From RUG13615 sp040307715 (GTDB lineage: Bacteria > Bacillota > Clostridia > Peptostreptococcales > Anaerovoracaceae): a stretch of 6,731 nt of DNA. The stretch spans positions 1 to 6,731 of the forward strand of contig JAWRJC010000041.1 in the NCBI GenBank assembly GCA_040307715.1, read 5' to 3'. Positions 1 to 5,343 of this stretch are shown here, piece by piece; position 1 is the stretch's first letter; each line of letters starts with the position of its first letter. Under the pieces are notes generated by a model. That model did no database searches. It was given only the letters and a program-made list of their open reading frames with translations, and was not told the DNA's origin. The position numbers were made by a program, and so were the translations under genes.

Positions 1-1819
1 AGTGCACCGCGAAGTCGGTCCCCTCCGCCGTTTCGTTCGGAACGCCGGGGAGTCTGCCGCCCTGGCAGCCGATCGCGATGTAGAACGCCTGGTAGCCTTC
101 TTTCTTCAGCTGCTCGATGGTCACGTCTTTGCCGACCTCGACCCCGCAGCGGATCTCGACTCCCAGCGCGCGGATGACGTCGATCTCCGCGTCGATGACG
201 TCCTTCTGCAACTTGAAGGTCGGGATGCCGTAGGTCATCATGCCGCCCGGCTTCTCATGCTTTTCGAAGACCGTCGGGCTGTAGCCGCGGGACGCGAGGT
301 AGTACGCGCAGGACAGACCTGCCGGGCCGGCACCGATGATCGCGATCTTCTGCGGCCATTCACCGGTGAGGTTGTTGATGATCTTCTTCGGCACATAGCG
401 CGTCTCCGCGTGCAGGTCGCGCTCCGCCAGGAACTTCTTGACCTCGTCGATCGAGACCGGATCGTCGATTTTGCCTCTGGTGCAGGCGTCTTCGCAGAGT
501 TTGTTGCAGACGCGGCCGCAAATCGCGGGGAACGGGTTCTCGCGTTTGATCAGCGCGAGCGCTTCGTCGTAGCGGCCTTCCCTGGCCATCTTGAGGTATC
601 CCTGGACCGGGACATGCGCCGGGCACGCCGCCTTACAGGGAGACGAGCCGGTCTTATGGGTGTTGACTCTGTTGTTGTCTCTATAATTTTCATCCCAGGC
701 GTACTTGCCCCAGCGGATCTTGTCCGGCAGGATCTGCTTGGGATATTCGACCTCGCTGCCGTCCGCCTTGCAGAGCTTCTGGCCGAGCTTGATGGCACCG
801 GCCGGGCAGACCTCGACGCAGCGGTTGCAGGCGACACACTTGTCTTTGTCGACCTCCGCTGTGTACGCGCTCTTGGACAGGTTGCGCGTGTTGTACAGCT
901 GCGAGGTGCGCAGCGCGTTGCAGATCTGCGGGTTGCAGTTGCAGATGTCGAAGATGTGGTCTTCGCCGTCGATGTTGGTCGTCTGGTGGACGTAGCCGTT
1001 TTCCTCGGCGCGGCGGAAGATCTCGAGCGCTTCCTCGGTCGTGATGTAGTGGGCACGCCCCGTCTCGACCGTGTAATCCGCCATGTCGCCGACCTGGACG
1101 CACCAGTCGTTCTCATCGTCCGTACAGCCCTCGCCGAGCTTGGCCCTGGAGTAGCGGCACGAGCAGATACCGGCGGAGATGTGGCCTTCGTATTTCTTGA
1201 GCCAGTACGAGATCTTCTCGATGTTGAGCGCCTCGCTGTGCATGCTGACTTCCTTCTCGACCGGGATGACATGCATGCCGATGCCGTCGCCGCCCGGACG
1301 GACCATCGGGGTGATGTCCTCCAGCGGCAGGAAGGTCATGCGCTCAAAGAACGAAGCGACCGGCGGGTTGGCGTCGACTCTGTCCTGTGACGAGTTGAAC
1401 AGTTCCGCGCTGCCGGGCACGAAGAACGACAGCCGGTAACGGATCTCGGACGGATCCTTTTCCTGCGTCGGGCCGTTGTCGTCGTAGTGATCGCCGTAGT
1501 CGTATTCCAGAATGCCGTGGACCGACATCTGCCACAGCAGTTCGTCGATCTTCTCTCTGGAGAACTGTTTTTTGTTCTTCTCATAGATCTGATCGGCGGT
1601 GTACCACTTGCGCAGTTTGAGCGTGAGCAGGACATCGACCTCATCCTCTGTCAGGATCTCGCGCAGCCCCCAGTATTCGGGGTCCGTGGATTTGACGCCG
1701 CGCAGTTTGTTCTTCACGTTATCCGTGATCTTGCCTGCCAGTTTGGCATACTTTTTCTGCAGCGGTTCTCCTTCATACTTGGAGATCGTCTCTTTTTTCT
1801 TCCGATATATTTCGGGCAT
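1..1819 (-). CDS. Multidomain Fe-S flavoprotein: winged-helix-like / 4Fe-4S / GltD-like NAD(P)H oxidoreductase (partial, C-terminus beyond left edge)
   Basis: An uninterrupted minus-strand frame gives 606 residues and runs off the window edge with no stop. The start ATG (1817-1819) follows a strong AAGGAGAGGAG site (1826-1836) by 6 bases. Domains seen: residues about 50-135, a winged-helix-like segment (LTEDEVDVLLTLKLRKWY); about 210-305, a Cys-rich module with C219, C221, C232, C240, then C293, C295 and C300 in CNCNPQIC; 328-339, a single 4Fe-4S motif CVACNRCVEVCP; about 390-465, the GltD-type Fe-S helical domain with C395, C399 and CGRVCNKLCEDAC (C434, C438, C442, C446); from 491, an FAD-binding Rossmann fold with GAGPAG at 496-501 and the family's PGGMMTYGIP at 524-533. 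GltD-like modules oxidise NAD(P)H at FAD and pass electrons through Fe-S clusters to a partner. The likely role is a cytoplasmic electron-transfer oxidoreductase; its acceptor is unknown. It is the last visible gene of the isomerase-hypB-hypA operon, 41 bases after hypA. It is not plain GltD, because of the roughly 390-residue N-terminal extension. Domain calls are firm for the Fe-S/GltD parts and moderate for the winged helix. Confidence 0.88.
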   Translation of the reverse strand, partial: MPEIYRKKKETISKYEGEPLQKKYAKLAGKITDNVKNKLRGVKSTDPEYWGLREILTEDEVDVLLTLKLRKWYTADQIYEKNKKQFSREKIDELLWQMSVHGILEYDYGDHYDDNGPTQEKDPSEIRYRLSFFVPGSAELFNSSQDRVDANPPVASFFERMTFLPLEDITPMVRPGGDGIGMHVIPVEKEVSMHSEALNIEKISYWLKKYEGHISAGICSCRYSRAKLGEGCTDDENDWCVQVGDMADYTVETGRAHYITTEEALEIFRRAEENGYVHQTTNIDGEDHIFDICNCNPQICNALRTSQLYNTRNLSKSAYTAEVDKDKCVACNRCVEVCPAGAIKLGQKLCKADGSEVEYPKQILPDKIRWGKYAWDENYRDNNRVNTHKTGSSPCKAACPAHVPVQGYLKMAREGRYDEALALIKRENPFPAICGRVCNKLCEDACTRGKIDDPVSIDEVKKFLAERDLHAETRYVPKKIINNLTGEWPQKIAIIGAGPAGLSCAYYLASRGYSPTVFEKHEKPGGMMTYGIPTFKLQKDVIDAEIDVIRALGVEIRCGVEVGKDVTIEQLKKEGYQAFYIAIGCQGGRLPGVPNETAEGTDFAVH

Positions 1820-1860
1820 AGCCTTCTCCTCTCCTTGAATTCTCCATTACCGGGCTATGT

Positions 1861-2250
1861 TCAGGAATCGCTGCCGTCTGCGTCCGGGTCTTCTTCCTCC
1901 GGTGCTGTTTCAGCCTCGATTTCCTTGATGATGCACTCGTTGCCCTGGATCAGCCAGGTCTCCTTGCTGCCGCAGCGCGGGCAGATCTTACCGTGTGCGA
2001 CGGTCTCGTAGTCTTCCCCACAGCCGTCGCAGTGCGTCACAGCCGGGATGACTTCCATCCGGAGTTCGGAATCGCTCAGGATGGGATGCTTTTTCTTGAA
2101 GTACTCCCACGCATCGATGAACAGATCGTTCACGATCCCGGAGACTTCTCCCACCGACAGCGTCACCGAGCCGATTCTTGTGATGTGGTGCTCCTCGGCG
2201 AGTTCATCCAGCGTTTTCGCCAGGTGGATGACGATGCCCATCTCATGCAT
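1861..2250 (-). CDS. hypA: HypA nickel metallochaperone
   Basis: HypA delivers nickel to [NiFe]-hydrogenase precursors, in some bacteria also to urease, together with HypB, in the cytoplasm. The 129-residue product begins MHEMGIV. In this family nickel is bound by the N-terminal amine, His2 and Glu3, so the ATG at 2248-2250 is chosen over an in-frame ATG nine codons upstream. A structural zinc site is visible as C74-x2-C77 and C90-x2-C93 (CDGCG ... CPRCG). Length is slightly above the usual 113-118 because of an acidic tail rich in Glu, Asp and Ala after about residue 110. The gene overlaps the end of hypB by 8 bases (ATGCATGA), and its ribosome site GGAGGAGGA (2256-2264) lies inside hypB, so the two are translationally coupled. 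It could serve a hydrogenase, CO dehydrogenase or another Ni enzyme encoded elsewhere; none is in view. Confidence 0.95.
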   Translation of the reverse strand: MHEMGIVIHLAKTLDELAEEHHITRIGSVTLSVGEVSGIVNDLFIDAWEYFKKKHPILSDSELRMEVIPAVTHCDGCGEDYETVAHGKICPRCGSKETWLIQGNECIIKEIEAETAPEEEDPDADGSDS

Positions 2251-2953
2251 GACCGTCCTCCTCCGCCGCTTCTTCACCTGCTGCCGCTCCGGACGCTTTC
2301 CAGTCCGCGATCGCTTGTTTCAGCCACGCTTCCCAGGCATCCATCCCGTCTCCGGTCTTCGCGGAGACCCGGAAGATCTCGATGTCAGGATTGAGCTTTC
2401 TGGCGCGCTCTTCGCACTTGTCAAAATCGAAGTCGAAGACGCTGATGGTGTCGGTCTTGCTGATGAGCAGCACATCGCTCTTCGTGAACATGAGCGGGTA
2501 TTTGAGCGGTTTATCATCACCTTCCGGCACGCTCAGAATCATGACGTTCTTGCCGGCACCGGTGTCGAACTCCGCGGGGCAGATCAGGTTGCCGACGTTC
2601 TCGAGGAACACCAGATCATGGCCGCCTTCCGCAGCCAGTTCCTCCAGCGCGGTGCGGGTCATACCGGCATCCATGTGGCACATGCCGTCGGTATGCGCCT
2701 GGACCGCCGTGACCCCGAGCGCCGCCAGTTTGACAGCGTCAACATCCGAGTCGATGTCCGCCTCCATCACGCCGATCCGGTATGCGCCCCCAAGGTCGCG
2801 AATCGTGCGGTCCAGCATGGTGGTCTTGCCGGCGCCGGGCGATGCCATCAGATTGATGAGCAATGTGCCCTGCTGCCGGAGCGATTCTCTGAGCACCTCG
2901 GCGTCTCTGTCATTCGACGCTGTAATGGTTTCTTTCAATTCAATAACTTTCAT
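2243..2953 (-). CDS. hypB: HypB GTPase, nickel insertion accessory protein
   Basis: HypB is a SIMIBI-class GTPase that works with HypA to load nickel into hydrogenase (sometimes urease). The 236-residue product has the P-loop SPGAGKTT (38-45), the EADIDSD segment (64-70), the metal-site pair C92-H93 in TDGMCHMDAG, the ENVGNLICP segment with third ligand C125, a base-recognition motif read as SKTD (165-168) and a SAK motif (197-199). The three metal ligands match the conserved G-domain site. The N-terminal CxxCGC motif of the Escherichia coli protein and the His-rich stretch of some homologues are both absent. The tail after 220 is Ala/Glu-rich. Start is the ATG at 2951-2953, since the reading frame upstream overlaps the preceding gene without homology. 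An AGGAG site sits 12 bases upstream, rather far, directly beside a hairpin. SKTD instead of the common NKxD is a mild oddity. It is coupled to hypA by an 8-base overlap. Confidence 0.95.
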   Translation of the reverse strand: MKVIELKETITASNDRDAEVLRESLRQQGTLLINLMASPGAGKTTMLDRTIRDLGGAYRIGVMEADIDSDVDAVKLAALGVTAVQAHTDGMCHMDAGMTRTALEELAAEGGHDLVFLENVGNLICPAEFDTGAGKNVMILSVPEGDDKPLKYPLMFTKSDVLLISKTDTISVFDFDFDKCEERARKLNPDIEIFRVSAKTGDGMDAWEAWLKQAIADWKASGAAAGEEAAEEDGHA

Positions 2954-2965
2954 TAATATGCTACA

Positions 2966-2986
2966 CTCCTGCCGGCGTGAGCCGGC
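2966..2986 (-). promoter_or_regulatory. Intercistronic hairpin abutting the hypB ribosome binding site
   Basis: In the 44-base gap between the isomerase-like gene and hypB, the transcript reads GCCGGC-TCAC-GCCGGC (2986-2971), a perfect 6-bp GC stem with a 4-base loop. It is followed with no spacer by AGGAG (2970-2966), and then 12 bases lead to the hypB ATG. There is no T-tract after it, so it is not a canonical terminator. It may stabilise the 3' end of the upstream coding region or modulate hypB initiation; that role is inference. Confidence 0.55.
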
Positions 2987-2997
2987 GCATTCTGTCT

Positions 2998-4410
2998 TTA
3001 GAAGAAGCGGTCGACCAGGTCTCTGGACGCGGCGCAGGTATCTTCCATGTCGCCGAAGCTCATGATCTCGCCGGCGTACCAGGTGTTCTGTTTGCCCTGC
3101 ATGTCTTCGAGTTTGTCGTACCAGCCATCCGCGTAGTCGGCGGGGCTGACGTGCGGGCAGTAGTAAGACTCCTGCTCGTACAGGCGTTCCTCCGCCGGGA
3201 AGCCGCACCTTGCGATGTCGTCCATCATCATGTCGATCGTCTTGTCGTACGGGATATCCTCGCTGCCCAAGTGGTTGCGCAGTGCGTAGACCGTGCACGG
3301 GCAGTCCGCATCCAAGTCTTCCCATCTGTGGTAGTAGACCATCGCGTGGCCGAGGCGCTCGACGGTCATGTTGTCAAAGATGTAACCGGAAATGGTCGGA
3401 CCCGCCTTCTCGCCGAACCGTGCGATGAAGTCGACATATTTCTCATGGATGATCTTGCCGAAGAGTTCTTTCTCCTCGTCGCGCGCATCCGCGAATTCCG
3501 CAAAGTGATCGAGCGGGGTCGTGACGATCAGCTGATCGAATTCCTCGATGCGCTCGCCGGTCTCGTCCTTGATCGTGACTTTGATCTTGCCCTCTTCGCC
3601 TTCCGCGGGGCGTTCGACCTTGACGACCTCGGTCTTGAGGTGCGCCGGGTGGTGCAGTTTTTTGTTCGCCGCCTCGTAGATGGACTGCGTGCCTTCTTTC
3701 CAGGTCCACAGGCGCATGTTGACGAATTCGATGGCGGTGGTCGTATCGAGATACTTCATGACATACGCCGCCGGGATCTCATCGAAATAGCCATAGCCGA
3801 AGGAGGTGTACGGGCCGATCCAGATGCGCATGACTTCCTCGACGCCGTTCAATTTGCAGAACTGATCGAACGGCAGTGCCAGATCTTTCAGGTTGGGGTT
3901 CTCGCCTTCGATCATCTGCAGGGCATCGTCCAGCCCCTTGGACAGACCGTGGTAGCGGCCCTGCGCCACGCCGCGGTGGCAGTAGCAGTCGTAGCCTTTG
4001 TACTTGGTGTCCATGATCTCGACGAGCTTCTTCATCTGCTTCTTGAGCTTCATCAGGCTGAGCATCTTGCCGATCGAGAAGTTTTTCTTCGGATCGAACG
4101 GGAAGATCTCCTTGCCGGTCTTGTCGCGGTACATACGGCGCATATTGGGGCCGTCCGCGTGGCCGACGCCGGCGAACTCTTCGACTTCATGGACCGCATG
4201 GTAAGTGATCGCGCCCATGATCGCGCCTGTCTCGTAGGTGCGGCTGTCCCCGTTCACGTCGATCCGCGGGCTGTAGCACTTGCCGCCGATCTTGTTCAGG
4301 CGTTCGTAGATCTCATAGTTCTCATATCCTTTTTTCTGCAGATACATTGCAGCCGAAATCCCGGCGGGCCCGCCGCCGATGATGCAAATGCGATCGGTCA
4401 GATTTGCCAT
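2998..4410 (-). CDS. FAD-dependent polyunsaturated fatty acid isomerase-like protein (PAI family, amine-oxidase fold)
   Basis: The 470-residue product has an N-terminal FAD-binding Rossmann motif IIGGGPAGISAA (10-21), the ERLNKIGGKCYSP segment (36-48) that follows the ribose-binding acid in this fold, and a C-terminal FAD motif WYAGEIMSFGD (444-454). Compared from memory with the Cutibacterium acnes polyenoic fatty acid isomerase, which turns linoleic acid into trans-10,cis-12 conjugated linoleic acid, it shares many stretches. These include GAIMG (62-66), LALPFDQF (177-184), FGYGYFDEIPAAYVMKYLD (204-222), LWTWKEGTQ (234-242), PTISGYIFDNM (338-348), ERLGHAMVYYHRW (351-363) and YAGEIMSFG (445-453). 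An Arg pair at 91-92 corresponds in position to the arginine implicated in fatty-acid carboxylate binding there. It is about 45 residues longer, mostly an insertion around 105-175. The likely reaction is redox-neutral double-bond migration using bound FAD; the substrate is not known. No signal peptide. The start at 4410 is preceded by AAAGGAG (4419-4425) with 8-base spacing, better than the in-frame ATG at 4431. First gene of the operon. Other amine-oxidase-fold activities cannot be excluded. Confidence 0.87.
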   Translation of the reverse strand: MANLTDRICIIGGGPAGISAAMYLQKKGYENYEIYERLNKIGGKCYSPRIDVNGDSRTYETGAIMGAITYHAVHEVEEFAGVGHADGPNMRRMYRDKTGKEIFPFDPKKNFSIGKMLSLMKLKKQMKKLVEIMDTKYKGYDCYCHRGVAQGRYHGLSKGLDDALQMIEGENPNLKDLALPFDQFCKLNGVEEVMRIWIGPYTSFGYGYFDEIPAAYVMKYLDTTTAIEFVNMRLWTWKEGTQSIYEAANKKLHHPAHLKTEVVKVERPAEGEEGKIKVTIKDETGERIEEFDQLIVTTPLDHFAEFADARDEEKELFGKIIHEKYVDFIARFGEKAGPTISGYIFDNMTVERLGHAMVYYHRWEDLDADCPCTVYALRNHLGSEDIPYDKTIDMMMDDIARCGFPAEERLYEQESYYCPHVSPADYADGWYDKLEDMQGKQNTWYAGEIMSFGDMEDTCAASRDLVDRFF

Positions 4411-4496
4411 GGCGCTTTCTCCTTTGAACATTCTTTTCCAACCGGCACCCGCTGCCAGGCGTGCGCCGTTTGTTAATTAATTATTTATCATTTTTT

Positions 4497-4505
4497 AGTA
4501 TAGCA
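4497..4505 (-). promoter_or_regulatory. Extended -10 promoter of the isomerase-hypB-hypA operon
   Basis: On the minus strand the sequence TGCTATACT occurs in an AT-rich gap between GC-rich genes. TATACT (4502-4497) matches five of six bases of the vegetative -10 box, and the upstream TG gives an extended -10. No good -35 hexamer stands at 17-18 bases; that spot is taken by a GC palindrome. Transcription would start near 4490, leaving an untranslated leader of about 80 bases before the start at 4410. A second, weaker candidate (TTGCAA at 4559-4554, 16 bases, TACAAA at 4537-4532) lies further upstream. Confidence 0.6.
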
Positions 4506-4510
4506 TACTC

Positions 4511-4527
4511 ATCCCCTGCAGGGGGAT
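4511..4527. promoter_or_regulatory. GC-rich palindrome in the -35 region (possible operator)
   Basis: CCCCTGCAGGGG (4513-4524) is a perfect 12-bp inverted repeat. Allowing one extra G, the symmetry extends to flanking AT on both sides. It stands out in an otherwise AT-rich gap and overlaps the place where the -35 element of the operon promoter should be, the usual position for an activator or repressor site. No regulator is identified, and the function is inferred from position and symmetry only. Confidence 0.4.
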
Positions 4528-4563
4528 TATTTTTGTACTTTAATCCAAAAATTTTGCAAGGGC

Positions 4564-4596
4564 AAAAAAAGAGAATCGCCCAGACAGGCGATCCTC
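4564..4596 (-). terminator. Intrinsic terminator of the lipoprotein gene
   Basis: The minus-strand transcript forms GAGGATCGCC (4596-4587), loop of six (4586-4581), GGCGATTCTC (4580-4571), a 10-bp stem with one G-U pair, followed by seven T (4570-4564). It lies about 23 bases after the stop codon. A second small hairpin, GGCGG-CAAT-CCGCC on the plus strand (4606-4619), lies between the stop and the terminator. Confidence 0.9.
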
Positions 4597-4619
4597 TTCC
4601 TCCAAGGCGGCAATCCGCC

Positions 4620-5177
4620 CTATTTTCTATTGATGTAGATACCCAGAGTCATATAATCATCGTCTCCAAAGCAGTTCACCGACATGGTCGCATCAGAGAG
4701 TTCGATCTTGTCGATATAGGTCCCCGCTTCGACACCAGTCAGCGTATCCCGGATGATCTGCTGATCGTCCGGATTGGTGATGACCAGACCGATGGTTTCC
4801 ATCCAGTATTCGATATCGCTGCTGTGCGTTTCATAGTACCAGGAGAGATCCTTGATCTCGTTGGTCTTCGCATCAAAGCCGACGTCGACGAAATGCTCTA
4901 CCATCTCATCCTCTCTCCAGCGGGTCATCCGGTAGGTTTTGTCGTTCTCGTCATCCGTATTGGTCAGGGTCTCGACGTCCTTGTACTCGTAGTCATTCTC
5001 CAGGATAGACTCAATTTCGTCCGCGCTGCCCCAGTTGTTGCCCTGCTGCGCCGCCTTTGTGCCGCCGCCGTTTCCTGCCGCACTGCCGCCGTCTGCGCCG
5101 TCACCGCTGCCGCCGCACGCAACGAGCGCCAGGCTCATGACCGCAGCAAGCAGCAGCATCACTATTCTCTTTCTCAT
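4620..5177 (-). CDS. Secreted lipoprotein of unknown function
   Basis: The 185-residue product starts MRKRIVM, followed by a hydrophobic segment and the lipobox LVAC with the lipidated cysteine at 21. It is therefore predicted to be exported by Sec, cleaved by signal peptidase II and anchored on the outer face of the membrane. A Gly/Ser/Ala-rich linker (about 22-43) leads to an acidic, soluble C-terminal domain (about 48-185) with a Trp/Tyr-rich middle (LSWYYE, IEYWME). I do not recognise this domain. The start at 5177 is preferred over an in-frame ATG eleven codons upstream because AAGGA (5186-5190) lies 8 bases ahead of it and the signal peptide then begins properly with MRKR. The gene appears monocistronic: a terminator precedes it, a weak promoter lies in the upstream gap, and a strong terminator follows. 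Confidence 0.88.
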   Translation of the reverse strand: MRKRIVMLLLAAVMSLALVACGGSGDGADGGSAAGNGGGTKAAQQGNNWGSADEIESILENDYEYKDVETLTNTDDENDKTYRMTRWREDEMVEHFVDVGFDAKTNEIKDLSWYYETHSSDIEYWMETIGLVITNPDDQQIIRDTLTGVEAGTYIDKIELSDATMSVNCFGDDDYMTLGIYINRK

Positions 5178-5222
5178 ACCATTTGTCCTTTCCGGAATGT
5201 AATGAAACATTTGACAGGATTA

Positions 5223-5251
5223 AGAATACTTTTCGGTCAAGACAGCATCAA
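5223..5251 (-). promoter_or_regulatory. Candidate promoter of the lipoprotein gene
   Basis: On the minus strand TTGATG (5251-5246) and TATTCT (5228-5223) are 17 bases apart. Each matches four of six consensus bases of a vegetative promoter. They lie between the lysS terminator and the lipoprotein start, with a leader of about 40 bases. The match is weak; TTGACC at about 5240-5235 is an alternative -35 without a clear -10. Confidence 0.35.
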
Positions 5252-5280
5252 ACACCTTTTCGTTGTCCCTTTGGAGACAT

Positions 5281-5312
5281 AAAAAAGGAACCGCTGTTCA
5301 GCGATTCCTTTT
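5281..5312 (-). terminator. Intrinsic terminator of lysS
   Basis: The minus-strand transcript gives GGAATCGCTG (5308-5299), a 2-base centre, then CAGCGGTTCC (5296-5287), a stem of up to 10 pairs with one U-G pair; the loop opens to about four bases. A-rich and T-rich flanks extend the stem, and six T (5286-5281) follow. It begins about 35 bases after the lysS stop. Because T-runs occur on both sides it could also act in the plus direction, but no plus-strand gene needs it. Confidence 0.88.
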
Positions 5313-5343
5313 CTTTTGATAATTGGCTGTGCAGCGCAGACGC

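Noticed and set aside
2..1390. Long plus-strand open frame (462 codons) opposite the Fe-S flavoprotein gene
   Set aside because: It is the codon-register mirror of the real minus-strand gene, open because of GC-biased third positions. Its translation is Arg/Ala/Asp/Val repetitive with no motif, while the minus strand has Fe-S and Rossmann motifs and a good ribosome site.
2251..2277. Alternative upstream start for hypA adding nine residues (MKKRRRRTV)
   Set aside because: HypA needs a free N-terminus followed by His2 and Glu3 to bind nickel, and the ribosome site GGAGGAGGA is correctly placed for the ATG at 2250.
2971..2986. Terminator between the isomerase-like gene and hypB
   Set aside because: The hairpin is not followed by a T-tract and abuts the hypB ribosome site, so it does not fit an intrinsic terminator.
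2954..3325. N-terminal extension of hypB by 124 codons
   Set aside because: The frame is open upstream but overlaps the C-terminal coding part of the isomerase-like gene, shows low-complexity Arg/Gly/Pro sequence, and precedes the normal HypB N-terminus MKVIELK.
2977..4476. Long plus-strand open frame (499 codons) opposite the isomerase-like gene
   Set aside because: Same mirror effect. The minus-strand product has extensive family matches, and the plus frame has no recognisable motif and no convincing ribosome site.
4473..4522. TTAATTAA and CCTGCAGG close together, resembling rare-cutter (PacI, SbfI) cloning sites
   Set aside because: They lie in a natural-looking AT-rich promoter gap with no vector-like sequence; coincidence is sufficient, and the second is part of the palindrome described.
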